Shown here piece after piece: positions 46,400 to 54,829 of a DNA stretch of 64,000 bases; position 1 is the first letter of the stretch, and each line of letters starts with the position of its first letter. Under the pieces are notes generated by a model. The model searched no databases and was not told the DNA's origin. It saw only the letters and a program-made list of their open reading frames with translations. A program made the translations under genes and the position numbers. Source of the DNA: Ensifer aridi (GTDB lineage Bacteria > Pseudomonadota > Alphaproteobacteria > Rhizobiales > Rhizobiaceae); contig NZ_LUAV01000012.1 in assembly GCF_002078505.1 (NCBI RefSeq), forward strand, positions 433,097 to 497,096. Reading direction: 5' to 3'.

Positions 46400-47215
46400 A
46401 TGGGAATCGATGCGGCGACGCCGGAAAGACGAAAGAAGATGCTGGAGATACTGGAAAAATCGGCGATCGTCGCCGGGCAGGCAATCCTGGACATATACGG
46501 CGCCGGCCCCGCCGTGATCTACAAGGCCGACACCTCGCCGGTGACCGATGCGGACCATCGCGCCGAACACATTATTCTTGCCGATCTTGCCGCCGCCTTC
46601 CCCGGCATTCCTGTCGTTGCGGAGGAAGCCGTTGCCGCCGGGCACGTGCCCGACATCGCCGGCGGGCGCTTTTTCCTCGTCGACCCGCTCGATGGCACCA
46701 AGGAATTCGTCGAGCGCAACAGCCATTTCACCGTCAACATCGGACTCATTGAGAACGGCGCGCCCACCGCCGGTGTCATCTATGCGCCCGCACTCGGTGT
46801 GCTTTATTCGGCCGCCGCCGGACGGGCGAGGAAGGCGATCGTCGAGGCAGGCAGCGTCGTCAGTTCCTGGACCTCCATCGGCTGCCGCCGCTGCGCTGAC
46901 CGGCCGCTCGCGCTGACCAGCCGCTGGCACAACAGCGCAGAAACGATCGCCTATCTCGCAGAACGGGGCATCACCGACTACGAGGCCGTGGGCTCGTCGC
47001 TGAAGTTCTGCCTGCTGGCCGAGGGTCTTGCCGACATTTATCCGCGCTTCAGCCGGACGATGGAGTGGGACACGGCGGCGGGTGACGCGATCCTGAGGAC
47101 GGCCGGTGGCGAAACGCTCACCGTGGCGGGCAAGCCGCTCGCCTACGGCAAGCGCGACCAGCCGGAGGATAGCGACTTCGCCAATCCCTGGTTCATTGCG
47201 CGCGGCAGAGTCTGA
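46400..47215 (+). CDS. cysQ: 3'(2'),5'-bisphosphate nucleotidase CysQ (inositol monophosphatase family)
   Basis: A 271-residue Mg-dependent phosphatase that recycles PAP from sulfate activation. Metal motifs are VAEEAVAAGH (Glu), FLVDPLDGTKEFVERNS, and WDTAAGDAILRTAGG, all complete. ITDYEAVGSSLKFCLLAEGLADIYPR is standard. The start is uncertain between 46382, 46400 and 46439; the last gives the E. coli-like N-terminus. It is transcribed alone. Confidence 0.88.
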   Translation: MGIDAATPERRKKMLEILEKSAIVAGQAILDIYGAGPAVIYKADTSPVTDADHRAEHIILADLAAAFPGIPVVAEEAVAAGHVPDIAGGRFFLVDPLDGTKEFVERNSHFTVNIGLIENGAPTAGVIYAPALGVLYSAAAGRARKAIVEAGSVVSSWTSIGCRRCADRPLALTSRWHNSAETIAYLAERGITDYEAVGSSLKFCLLAEGLADIYPRFSRTMEWDTAAGDAILRTAGGETLTVAGKPLAYGKRDQPEDSDFANPWFIARGRV

Positions 47216-47227
47216 CAAGCATCCGCG

Positions 47228-47614
47228 TCATATGCTCTTCGGGCCGCTAGCGGTCGCAATGAGACTGCTGAGCGTTCCTTCGCTGAAGGGCTTGTCAATC
47301 CTCGGGACATCACGCAGATGGCTGGGCAGGGCCAGTAGCTCGCCATAACCGCTGGTAAAGCCGATGCCGATGCCGCGTGCAATCAGCGCGTCGGCAACGG
47401 TGAAGCTCGTGTCGTCTCCGAGATTGATGTCGAGAATGGCGAAATCGATGGCATGACCGGCGATGAACTCCATCGCCTTTTCCTTGGTCGTGGCCACGTG
47501 GACGCTTGTGACGCCGAGAGCGTTGAGCATTTGCTCCATGTCCAAGGCGATAAGGAAATTATCCTCCAGGACGAGTACCGACCTGATGGCCAGTGGAATC
47601 TGATTGAATGGCAT
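47228..47614 (-). CDS. Single-domain response regulator (CheY-like receiver)
   Basis: A 128-residue receiver with no output domain. The phosphorylation site and helpers are present: VLEDN acidic pair, FAILDINLGDD with the phospho-acceptor Asp, GFTSGYG (Thr/Ser), and RIDKPF (Lys). No histidine kinase is encoded nearby. The open frame extends upstream only through the repeat at 47629, so a start at 47614 or 47626 is chosen. Convergent with cysQ. Confidence 0.88.
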   Translation of the reverse strand: MPFNQIPLAIRSVLVLEDNFLIALDMEQMLNALGVTSVHVATTKEKAMEFIAGHAIDFAILDINLGDDTSFTVADALIARGIGIGFTSGYGELLALPSHLRDVPRIDKPFSEGTLSSLIATASGPKSI

Positions 47615-47628
47615 ATATATCCGCATCC

Positions 47629-47734
47629 TACTGCATGTGTCCTCAAATCGACCTCGATTTAAGGACGAAGGCATGCAGCAATTCAAAGTGCTACAGCGAT
47701 TTTTGCGCGTCTGATAAGACGCGCGGCGCTGTAG
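47629..47734. repeat. Double palindrome repeat (type B), copy 2
   Basis: Matches 40173-40270: tactgcatgtgtcctcaaat, then a tail cgatttaaggac, gcatgcagcaattcaaagtg, and a second imperfect palindrome ending gacgcgcggcgctgtag. It sits immediately upstream of the response regulator start. Confidence 0.75.
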
Positions 47735-47834
47735 GTCCCCCGAGTGGCCGAGACTTGAACGACGCTAGTGCACTTGGACGTGGAAGGCATTTAAAAAAGA
47801 CAAGTTGCACGTAATTGACATACGGTGACCCCGT

Positions 47835-48587
47835 TCAAATGAACGGCCGTTTCGGTTCGCTCAACCCGTCCCATCCCGCAAGCGTCAACAGTCCATCGAT
47901 GTCGCGAACATCGCAGCCCTTTTCCGCCCAGCGGATGAGTCCCCGATCGGCCAGTTTCCTGAGCGTCTTGTTGGTATGGACGATCGAAAGGCCGAGCGTG
48001 TCCGCAACATGCTGCTGGGTGAGGGGAATGCTACCCCACCCGCCACTGAAAAGCTCCAGCGTCGTCGCCCTTTGATAAAGAAGAGCGATGAGGTACGCCG
48101 CCCGCTCGAGAGCGGAGCGACGGCCGATGCTCAACAGGTTCTCGTCCAGCATCCGCTCCTCGCGCGCAGCGATCCAGGTCAGGTCATAGGCGAGTTCGGG
48201 ATATTCTCTGTAGAGTTCCGAGAGCTTGCTCCGCGGGAACACACAGACCCTGATCGGCGAAAGCGCCTCGATCGAATGCTGCATTTCGCCCGTGAGGCTG
48301 CCCTGCAACCCGATGAGATCGCCGGGCATCACGTAGTTCAGGATCTGCCGCCGACCGTCGTCAAGCGTCTTGTAGCGAAAACCCCATCCGGAAAGCACAG
48401 TAAAGAGATGCTCGCATTCTTCGCCCTCCAGGAATACCGCCGCGCCACTACCGAATGCGAGTTCACCGAGCTTGAGATGGTTGACGAATGCGAGTTCGTC
48501 CGCCTTGAAGGAACGGAACACTTGAAGCGGGCGCAAGGGGCAGCCGTTGCAGGATGTTCCTTTGATGAATTTGCCTTCGGTCGCCAT
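47835..48587 (-). CDS. Crp/Fnr-family transcriptional regulator
   Basis: A 250-residue regulator: cyclic-nucleotide-fold sensor domain (residues 30-150), dimerisation helix, and C-terminal winged helix with SIPLTQQHVADTLGLSIVHTNKTLRKL. It has cysteines at 13 and 16 (TSCNGCPLRPL), 58 and 115, reminiscent of FNR but lacking the canonical third N-terminal Cys spacing, so an oxygen-labile cluster is not assured. Its targets are unknown; it is divergent from the SDR gene at 48860. Confidence 0.9.
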   Translation of the reverse strand: MATEGKFIKGTSCNGCPLRPLQVFRSFKADELAFVNHLKLGELAFGSGAAVFLEGEECEHLFTVLSGWGFRYKTLDDGRRQILNYVMPGDLIGLQGSLTGEMQHSIEALSPIRVCVFPRSKLSELYREYPELAYDLTWIAAREERMLDENLLSIGRRSALERAAYLIALLYQRATTLELFSGGWGSIPLTQQHVADTLGLSIVHTNKTLRKLADRGLIRWAEKGCDVRDIDGLLTLAGWDGLSEPKRPFI

Positions 48588-48611
48588 GAAATATCTCGAA
48601 GCCGCACAAAC

Positions 48612-48719
48612 GGCGCGTTTGCAGCGCCGCGCGTTAATCAGACGCGCAAAGGTGCTGCAGCACTTTGAAACGCTACATTTTTCCCTGGATCGGCTGCGAT
48701 TTAAGGAAAGATGCAGTGA
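48612..48719. repeat. Double palindrome repeat (type B), copy 3, inverted
   Basis: Read on the minus strand it gives tcactgcatctttccttaaa, then a spacer, tttcaaagtgctgcagcacc, and gcgcgtctgattaacgcgcg: the same order of modules as at 40173 and 47629. It lies in the intergenic region upstream of the Crp/Fnr gene. Confidence 0.7.
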
Positions 48720-48859
48720 TTAGACTCGTAAATTAGCGTGGTGCGAGGCGACAACAAGGCCGAAGCCCTTAAAGCTGGTGAAGGCCAATTCGCGTCATGG
48801 ACTTGCCCGCCGCCGGGCCCTATTTCTGCTCGATGTCCCCGCAAGCAGGATTGAGAGCC

Positions 48860-49720
48860 ATGTTGTCCTATTCCGCCATTGCCAAGAACAATGTAGCCGT
48901 CATCACGGGCGCCGCCTCCGGCATCGGCCTTGCCACGGCGAAGCGCTTCGCCGGCCTCGGAATGAAGGTCGTGCTTGCAGATCTGGCCAGTGAACGGTTG
49001 CAAGAGGCCGCGGCAGAAGTAGCAAAGGCCGCTGCCGGCGGGGCAGATGATGTTGCCGCGATCGCGACGGATGTCTCGCGGGCCGACGAACTTGTGGCGT
49101 TGGCGCGCGCGACACGCGAGCGTTTCGGCCGCGTGCATGTGCTGATGAACAATGCCGGCATCCAGCCCGGCTCGTCGATGTTCGGCCCGCTGGAGAACTG
49201 GGAGGCCGTGATCAGCGTCAATCTCTGGGGCGTGATCAACGGCTCGCGCATTTTTGCACCCGCCATGATTGCCCACGGAGAGCCCGCGCTGATCATCAAC
49301 ACAGGCTCGAAACAGGGCATCACCACGCCGCCCGGCGATCCGGCCTACAACATCTCGAAGGCAGGCGTGAAGGTCTTCACCGAAGCCCTTCAGCACGAAT
49401 TGCGCAACACGGAGAACTGCCAGGTCAATGCCCACCTCCTGATACCGGGCTTCGTCTATACCGCTCTGACCGCGCACGGCCGCACGGAAAAGCCCGCCGG
49501 CGCCTGGACGCCCGAACAGACGGTGGACTTCATGATGGAGAGCCTTGCCCGCGGAGATTTCTATATTCTCTGCCCCGACAACGAAGTCGCGCGTCCGACG
49601 GACGAAAAGCGCATCCTCTGGGCAGCCGGCGATATCGTCGAGAACCGGCCGCCGCTTTCGCGCTGGCATCCCGACTATGGCGAGGCCTTTCAGTCTTTCC
49701 TTGCCGCAAAGAAAGATTGA
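48860..49720 (+). CDS. Short-chain dehydrogenase/reductase
   Basis: A 286-residue SDR with TGAASGIGLATAKRF (cofactor), NNAGIQPG, and the catalytic YNISKAG (about residue 160). After it comes KVFTEALQHELRNTENCQVNAHLLIPGF. The substrate is unknown. The start at 48860 has GAGAG close upstream; the frame is open 63 bases farther. It precedes the fused dioxygenase-esterase by 67 bases on the same strand, so a role in quinone or aldehyde detoxification is possible. Confidence 0.85.
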   Translation: MLSYSAIAKNNVAVITGAASGIGLATAKRFAGLGMKVVLADLASERLQEAAAEVAKAAAGGADDVAAIATDVSRADELVALARATRERFGRVHVLMNNAGIQPGSSMFGPLENWEAVISVNLWGVINGSRIFAPAMIAHGEPALIINTGSKQGITTPPGDPAYNISKAGVKVFTEALQHELRNTENCQVNAHLLIPGFVYTALTAHGRTEKPAGAWTPEQTVDFMMESLARGDFYILCPDNEVARPTDEKRILWAAGDIVENRPPLSRWHPDYGEAFQSFLAAKKD

Positions 49721-49787
49721 CGGTGATCTCGGTCGAAACCGCGCGATCGGCTCGCGCTCGCCACCGTTTGCAGGGAGGACAGAGACC

Positions 49788-51341
49788 GTGACGAGCGGCA
49801 TCCACCACATCACGCTGATTGCCCGCAAGGTCCAGGCGAATGTCGATTTTTATGTGGGCTTCCTCGGCCTCCATCTCGTGAAGCGGACCGGCGGCTACGA
49901 GGACCCCAATCAGTTGCATCTCTTTTACGGCGATGCCGCGGGCTCGCCGGGCTCGCTCGTCAGCTTCCTGATCTGGGAGGACGGCTCTCCCGGGCGTGTC
50001 GGCCACGGGCAGCCAAGCGAGATCGCCTTCGCCATTCCGCCGGAGAGTATCGGCTTCTGGCTGACGCGGGCCCTGCAGTTCAACTTCCAGACAACCGGAC
50101 CGGCACAGGAATTCGGCGAGCCGGTCCTGAGATTGAAGGATCCGGATGGCGTGATCGTCAAGCTCGTCGGGACCAACGCCCTTTCTGAGCCGGCTCCGTG
50201 GGCGAGCCGCGACATTCCCGAAACGGACTCGATCCGGCGGTTGCGCGGAGCAACCGTGCTTACCGAAAAGCCGAAGGAAACGGCCCACTTTCTGCAGAAC
50301 CATTTCGGCTACAGGGAAACGGCCGCGACGGAGACCATCCGCCGTCTCACCTCGTCGTCCGGAGACGTGGTCGACGTGCGCGATGCCGCCGGCTTCTGGA
50401 GCGCCGCCCCCGGCACCGGCACGATCGATCACATCGCTTTTCGCGCGCCTGACGAGGCGACGGTGCTTGCAGTGCGCGCCGATCTCGAGCAGGAGCATGC
50501 CGGCGCGACCAATGCGCATGACCGGAAATACTTCTTCTCCATTTATGTGCGCGAACCGGGCGGTTCGCTTTGCGAGTTCGCCACCGAAGGGCCCGGCTTC
50601 GCGGTCGACGAGCCTCCGGACGCGCTCGGCTCGACGCTGTTCCTGCCTCCGCATCTTGCGAAAGATGCCGCGGCCTTGGTCAAGCTGCCGCAATTCGCGC
50701 TGCCGGGCGAGCCGCGTCCGGCGCAGCGGGACCTGCCTTTCGTCCATCGCCTCTACTATCCGGAGAAGGCGAGTGACCGCACATTCGTGCTGCTGCACGG
50801 CAGTGGCGGCAATGAGATCGACATGCTGCCCTTCGGCCATCAGGTCGATCCGCATGCCACGCTGATGGGCGTGCGCGGCCGCAGCACCGAGGAAGGCTTT
50901 CCGCGCTGGTTCCGGCGCCTCTCGATGACGACCTTCGACCAAAGGGACATCCGCTCGGAGGCGGAAGCCTTCGTCGCCTTCGTCGAAGACGCGCGCCAAG
51001 GCTACGGGCTTGATCCGGACCGTACCGTGTTCATCGGATACTCGAACGGTGCGAACCTGCTGGCGGCCGTGATGCTGCTCCATCCGGGCGCGATCAGGAA
51101 CGTCGTGCTGATGAGAGCCATGGCCGCGCTCGAGAACGCGCCGAAACCCGATCTCGCCGACACGAAAGTCCTGATGCTCACCGGCAAGGACGATCCTTAC
51201 GGCAAGCATGCACCTGCGTTGAAGCTGGTTCTCGCGGAGGCCGGCGCGCAGCTCGAAGCCTTGGACATCGACACGCACCACGGAATCGGCGACGAGGACG
51301 TGGCGGCGATTCGCCGCTGGCTCGATGAAAACGGTCTTTAG
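49788..51341 (+). CDS. Fused ring-cleaving dioxygenase (VOC/MhqO-like) and alpha/beta-hydrolase (MhqD-like) protein
   Basis: A 517-residue protein. Residues 1-300 hold two vicinal-oxygen-chelate modules, with metal ligands in IHHITLIA, TIDHIAFRA and CEFATEGPGF, like hydroquinone ring-cleaving dioxygenases (MhqO/MhqA). Residues 315-517 form an esterase/phospholipase-like hydrolase: VLLHGSGGNEID, nucleophile in FIGYSNGANLL, LTGKDDPYG (Asp), and DTHHGIGDED (His). In Bacillus the two activities are separate genes, mhqO and mhqD. The GTG start has GGGAGGA eight bases upstream. The frame extends to 49545, but that overlaps the SDR gene. Confidence 0.9.
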   Translation: MTSGIHHITLIARKVQANVDFYVGFLGLHLVKRTGGYEDPNQLHLFYGDAAGSPGSLVSFLIWEDGSPGRVGHGQPSEIAFAIPPESIGFWLTRALQFNFQTTGPAQEFGEPVLRLKDPDGVIVKLVGTNALSEPAPWASRDIPETDSIRRLRGATVLTEKPKETAHFLQNHFGYRETAATETIRRLTSSSGDVVDVRDAAGFWSAAPGTGTIDHIAFRAPDEATVLAVRADLEQEHAGATNAHDRKYFFSIYVREPGGSLCEFATEGPGFAVDEPPDALGSTLFLPPHLAKDAAALVKLPQFALPGEPRPAQRDLPFVHRLYYPEKASDRTFVLLHGSGGNEIDMLPFGHQVDPHATLMGVRGRSTEEGFPRWFRRLSMTTFDQRDIRSEAEAFVAFVEDARQGYGLDPDRTVFIGYSNGANLLAAVMLLHPGAIRNVVLMRAMAALENAPKPDLADTKVLMLTGKDDPYGKHAPALKLVLAEAGAQLEALDIDTHHGIGDEDVAAIRRWLDENGL

Positions 51342-51354
51342 AAGCCAGGAAAAG

Positions 51355-51918
51355 TTAGCTCGCCTTCGTCGTAGCGACGTGGGCGGCGAAGGCTTCGACG
51401 AAGCCGCGCAGTCGTTCGCGGGTGTCGTCGTCGGTCAATTGCCCGGCATCGTCGAAGAGCGTAGCCGCTTTCGGCACCATCAACCGCTTGCCCGACCAAA
51501 GCTGGGCGCCGAGGGTCCGCATCACTGAAAGCCAGGCGTTCTGGCTGAGAATCGTCCCGAAATTCCCGGAGGAAGCGCCGGCAAGCGCAAAGGGCCGGCC
51601 GCCGAACACCTTGCGGATATCGGCGGGCGGGCGACTAAGCCAGTCGATCGCGTTCTTGAAAACGCCAGGGATCGAATTGTTGTATTCCGGGGTGAACAGG
51701 ATCACGCCATCCGCAGCGATGATCTTCTGCTTGAGCGCCGTTGCCGCGGCGGGGACGCCGCTCTCGGCCTCCACATCGCCATCGTAAAGCGGAATGCCGT
51801 GCAGGGTTGCCGTTTCAAATTCGACACCGTCGGGCGCGACCGCTTTCGCCGCATTCAGCAATCCCGTGTTGAACGACGCCTTCCGCAGACTGCCTGATAT
51901 GCCGAGAAGCTTGGTCAT
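51355..51918 (-). CDS. NAD(P)H-dependent FMN reductase (quinone/chromate reductase type)
   Basis: A 187-residue flavodoxin-fold reductase. The FMN-binding loop LLGISGSLRKASFNTGLL and the active-site segment TPEYNNSIPGVFKNAIDWLSR are typical of YieF/ChrR-like enzymes that reduce quinones by two electrons. The start at 51918 opens the conserved protein; a frame to 52002 is open but uninformative. It is convergent with the fusion gene, with stops 14 bases apart. Confidence 0.9.
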   Translation of the reverse strand: MTKLLGISGSLRKASFNTGLLNAAKAVAPDGVEFETATLHGIPLYDGDVEAESGVPAAATALKQKIIAADGVILFTPEYNNSIPGVFKNAIDWLSRPPADIRKVFGGRPFALAGASSGNFGTILSQNAWLSVMRTLGAQLWSGKRLMVPKAATLFDDAGQLTDDDTRERLRGFVEAFAAHVATTKAS

Positions 51919-52030
51919 CGATAAACACATCCTTTCACACACGCCGAATTCAATGAAAGAACTAGAAATGTGGAAAGAAAAGGAAAGCCGGAAATCGACC
52001 ACGGCTTCCGCATATCGTAAACAACCGCCG

Positions 52031-52984
52031 CTATCCGAGCGGCTTCAATCTCGCCTCGATCTGAGCGCGTCGCGGCTCGAGGAAGGGCGGCAGCGACAGG
52101 CTTTCGCCGAGCGTCTCCATCGGCTCGTCGACTGCGAAACCGGGTCCGTCAGTGGCAATCTCGAACAGGATGCCGTTCGGCTCACGGAAATAGAGCGAGC
52201 GGAAATAGAAGCGCTCGACCTCACCGCTCGAAGGCAGGCGGAAATCGTTCAGCCGTTCCGTCCATTGATGCAGCGTGTCGATATCCGGCGCCCGGAAGGC
52301 GACATGGTGGACGGCGCCCGCTCCCTGGCGTGCGATCGGCAGGCCCGGCTGGACCGCCACGTGCAATTCGGCCGCCGGCCCGCCCTCGCCCATCGAGAAG
52401 ACATGCACCTCTCCGACCCCGTCGGGTGACGGATAGCTGCGCACCTCAGTCATGTTCATCACATGCGTCAGCACGAGCGCGGTATTGGCGATGTTCGGCA
52501 CGCTGATGGTGATCGGACCCAGGCCCTTGATCTGATGCCCGGCGGGTATCGGGCTCTTCTGCCAGGGATGCGAAGGCTGAAGCCCGCCATCGTCGACGAG
52601 CCGAAAGCGCTGACCTTCGCCGTCCTCGAAGTCGAGCGAAACCCGCCCGTCGATTTCGCCAACATCGCCCGACGTAACCTTCAGTTCATCGAAGCGCCGT
52701 TTCCACCACCGGACGGTTTCGGCGCTGCCGACGCGAAGGCCGGTGCGCGAGATGCTGTGCGTTCCCCGCCTCTCGGGCCCGACAGGCCAGTCGAAAAAGG
52801 TCAGGTCAGTGCCGGGCGTCGCCTGCCCGTCGGCGTAGAAGAGATGATAGGCGCTGGTGTCGTCTTGGTTGACGGTCTTCTTGACCAGCCGAAGCCCCAA
52901 CGTTTTCGTGTAGAAGCGCAGGTTTTCGGGCGCGTTCGCAGTGATCGCAGTCAAATGATGGATACCGGTCAGTTGCAAGCTCAT
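52031..52984 (-). CDS. Ring-cleaving dioxygenase, MhqO/MhqA-like (VOC family)
   Basis: A 317-residue two-module VOC protein with metal ligands in [18 protein letters not shown] and [25 protein letters not shown] and [11 protein letters not shown] are close to MhqO proteins that open substituted hydroquinone or catechol rings. It resembles the N-terminal half of the fusion at 49788, so the locus holds a paralogous pair, one free and one fused. Divergent from the repeat at 52997. Confidence 0.9.
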   Translation of the reverse strand: MSLQLTGIHHLTAITANAPENLRFYTKTLGLRLVKKTVNQDDTSAYHLFYADGQATPGTDLTFFDWPVGPERRGTHSISRTGLRVGSAETVRWWKRRFDELKVTSGDVGEIDGRVSLDFEDGEGQRFRLVDDGGLQPSHPWQKSPIPAGHQIKGLGPITISVPNIANTALVLTHVMNMTEVRSYPSPDGVGEVHVFSMGEGGPAAELHVAVQPGLPIARQGAGAVHHVAFRAPDIDTLHQWTERLNDFRLPSSGEVERFYFRSLYFREPNGILFEIATDGPGFAVDEPMETLGESLSLPPFLEPRRAQIEARLKPLG

Positions 52985-52996
52985 GAGTGCCTCCTA

Positions 52997-53110
52997 GATC
53001 ACGATGATTTTAGGTCGGATCGGCCTAAAATCATGAACGTGATCGATTCTAATGGGTTAGCGCGGGATGCGGGCGGAAAACCGCGCACACTTTTCCTCAT
53101 CCCGCGCTAA
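52997..53110. repeat. RIME-like palindromic repeat, copy upstream of the VOC gene
   Basis: Nearly identical to 40064-40172 over its length: gatcacgatgattttaggtc, ggcctaaaatcatgaacgtg, gggatgcgggcggaaaaccg, and ctcatcccgcgct. Both halves can fold into hairpins. No gene is visible between 53110 and 53234. Confidence 0.8.
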
Positions 53111-53234
53111 GCCAATGTTGCGGCGCCTTTACGCTTTCTGGGCGCGCGGCGCCGTGGGCGGGCATTTCGTTGAGCACAATATCAGCCCGAGCGGATTGTT
53201 TCTCAAAGAGCGGCGAGAGGACCGGAATGTTCAC

Positions 53235-54029
53235 TTAGAGCGAACGATCGGGCGATATCCGACGCAGGTCCTCAAGATAGGTATTATCCGCCCGCGAAAT
53301 GGCGAAAGCCTTCGGGTCGATTTCGGCGAAGATCAGCATTTCATCGGCCGAGTTCGCCCTTGCCAGAACCTGCCCGTCCGGCGAGGCAACGCGCGACAGC
53401 CCGGCAAATGAGAACAGCGCGTCGGAGCCGCAATGGTTGATGTAGGCGACGAAGACCTGGTTTTCGAAGGCGCGCGTCTGGATCATGTGTTCGGTGATGA
53501 AGGTGCCCGACCAGCCGGCCGGAAGCGCGGTCGGCACAATGACGGCGTCGGCACCTGCGAGGGCGAGCCGGCGCACGTTTTCCGGAAACTCGACATCGTA
53601 GCAGATCAGCATGCCGCAGGTGACGCCGCGATGCTCGAAGAGACGCGTCGACGGTTCGGACGGCGTGAAAAGCGAGCGCTCATAGTCGCCGTAGAGATGC
53701 GACTTGCGGTAGACCGTCGGGTGAGCATCGCCGTAGACGTGGACGGCGCTGTTATAGACGGCGCTGCCCTCCCGCTCGGCGAATCCCGCGATGATGGCGA
53801 TGCGGGCCTGCCGCGAGATACGCTGCAGCTCTCGAACGATCGGCCCGTCGGCCGGCTCCGCGAGCGCCGCAATCGCCTCTCCCGCACCATAGCCGGTAAT
53901 CCCGAGCTCGGGCGTGACGAGCAAAGTCGCACCCTTGCCGGCGGCCTCGCTCGCCGCCCACTCGATGCGGGCGAGATTGGCGGCAGGGTCGCCGCCAACG
54001 CTCCTCATCTGCAGGGCCGCGAGCTTCAT
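53235..54029 (-). CDS. Carbon-nitrogen hydrolase (nitrilase superfamily amidase)
   Basis: A 264-residue amidase. The Glu-Lys-Cys triad is intact: TPELGITGY (Glu), TVYRKSHLYGDYE (Lys), MLICYDVEFPENVRRLAL (Cys). It could hydrolyse an amide such as carbamoylputrescine or aminopentanamide. Its start overlaps the permease stop by one base (TGATG), making it the last gene of the polyamine-type ABC operon. Identification of the natural amide is inference. Confidence 0.88.
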   Translation of the reverse strand: MKLAALQMRSVGGDPAANLARIEWAASEAAGKGATLLVTPELGITGYGAGEAIAALAEPADGPIVRELQRISRQARIAIIAGFAEREGSAVYNSAVHVYGDAHPTVYRKSHLYGDYERSLFTPSEPSTRLFEHRGVTCGMLICYDVEFPENVRRLALAGADAVIVPTALPAGWSGTFITEHMIQTRAFENQVFVAYINHCGSDALFSFAGLSRVASPDGQVLARANSADEMLIFAEIDPKAFAISRADNTYLEDLRRISPDRSL

Positions 54030-54829
54030 CACTTTCCGTCCGATGACATGGCGCCGAGCAGCTTCGGCAGGTCGCCGAAGCGCGCGACGAGGCCGAAGAT
54101 AATGGCGGCGGTGGTAACGAAGAGGATCGTCACCGAAGCCATGGTCGGCGTGTAACCGTAGCGCAGCGCGTTGAAGATCTTGATCGGCAGCGTCTCCATC
54201 GTGAAGCCGACGGTCATATAGGCGACGATATATTCGTTGAGCGAAAGCACGAAAGCAAAGGCGTAGCCGGAGACGATGTAGGGCAGAATCAAAGGCAGCA
54301 CGATCGTGCGGAAGATTTTGCGATCATCCGCCCCCATCGTCGCAGCCGCCTCGACCAGCGAACGATCGATCGAGGTGAAGCCGAGCGATAGTGTTACGAG
54401 CGGCAGGGTGACGAAGAAGATCGCGTGGCTGACGACCGCCGTCCAGGGTTGGCCGTAGAAGCCGGCGGTCGCCCAGAAGGTCAGCAGGCCGAGCGCTGTA
54501 ATGACCGGCGGCAGCGTGAAGGGGGCGACGCCGAGGAGCTGGAAGATGTTCGCCCAAGGCGCCACCCGTCGCCAGAGGAACCAGGCAAGCGGCAGCGCGA
54601 TCGCGACGGCGAGTGCGGCCGAAAGAAGCGCGAGTGTGACCGAGGCGACAAGAGCGTTGCGCCACTCGGGGTTCAGGAAGATTTCGCCGTACCAGGAGGC
54701 CGAGAAGCCCTCCGGCGGAAAGGCGAGCGTCTGCTTCTGGTTGACCGAGACGCCGGCGACGACGATCAGCGGCAGGGCGAGAAAGAGGGCCACCACGAAG
54801 AAATAGAATTTGCGGAAAACGGAGGTCAT
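54029..54829 (-). CDS. Polyamine-type ABC transporter permease (PotC/PotI-like)
   Basis: A 266-residue permease with six helices. The coupling loop reads VEAAATMGADDRKIFRTIVLP (about residue 165, EAAATMGA motif). Ribosome start overlaps the stop of the upstream permease (ATGA). N-terminal signal-anchor helix FRKFYFFVVALFLALPLIVV. Family 1 spermidine/putrescine importers have this subunit. Confidence 0.92.
   Translation of the reverse strand: MTSVFRKFYFFVVALFLALPLIVVAGVSVNQKQTLAFPPEGFSASWYGEIFLNPEWRNALVASVTLALLSAALAVAIALPLAWFLWRRVAPWANIFQLLGVAPFTLPPVITALGLLTFWATAGFYGQPWTAVVSHAIFFVTLPLVTLSLGFTSIDRSLVEAAATMGADDRKIFRTIVLPLILPYIVSGYAFAFVLSLNEYIVAYMTVGFTMETLPIKIFNALRYGYTPTMASVTILFVTTAAIIFGLVARFGDLPKLLGAMSSDGK

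Noticed and set aside
47835..48587. Calling the Crp/Fnr protein FNR or FixK
   Set aside because: The N-terminal cysteine spacing is not that of FNR and there is no FixK-specific context; only the family is safe.
49530..51281. 583-codon minus-strand open frame
   Set aside because: Antisense to the dioxygenase-esterase fusion, whose active-site motifs are intact in the plus frame.
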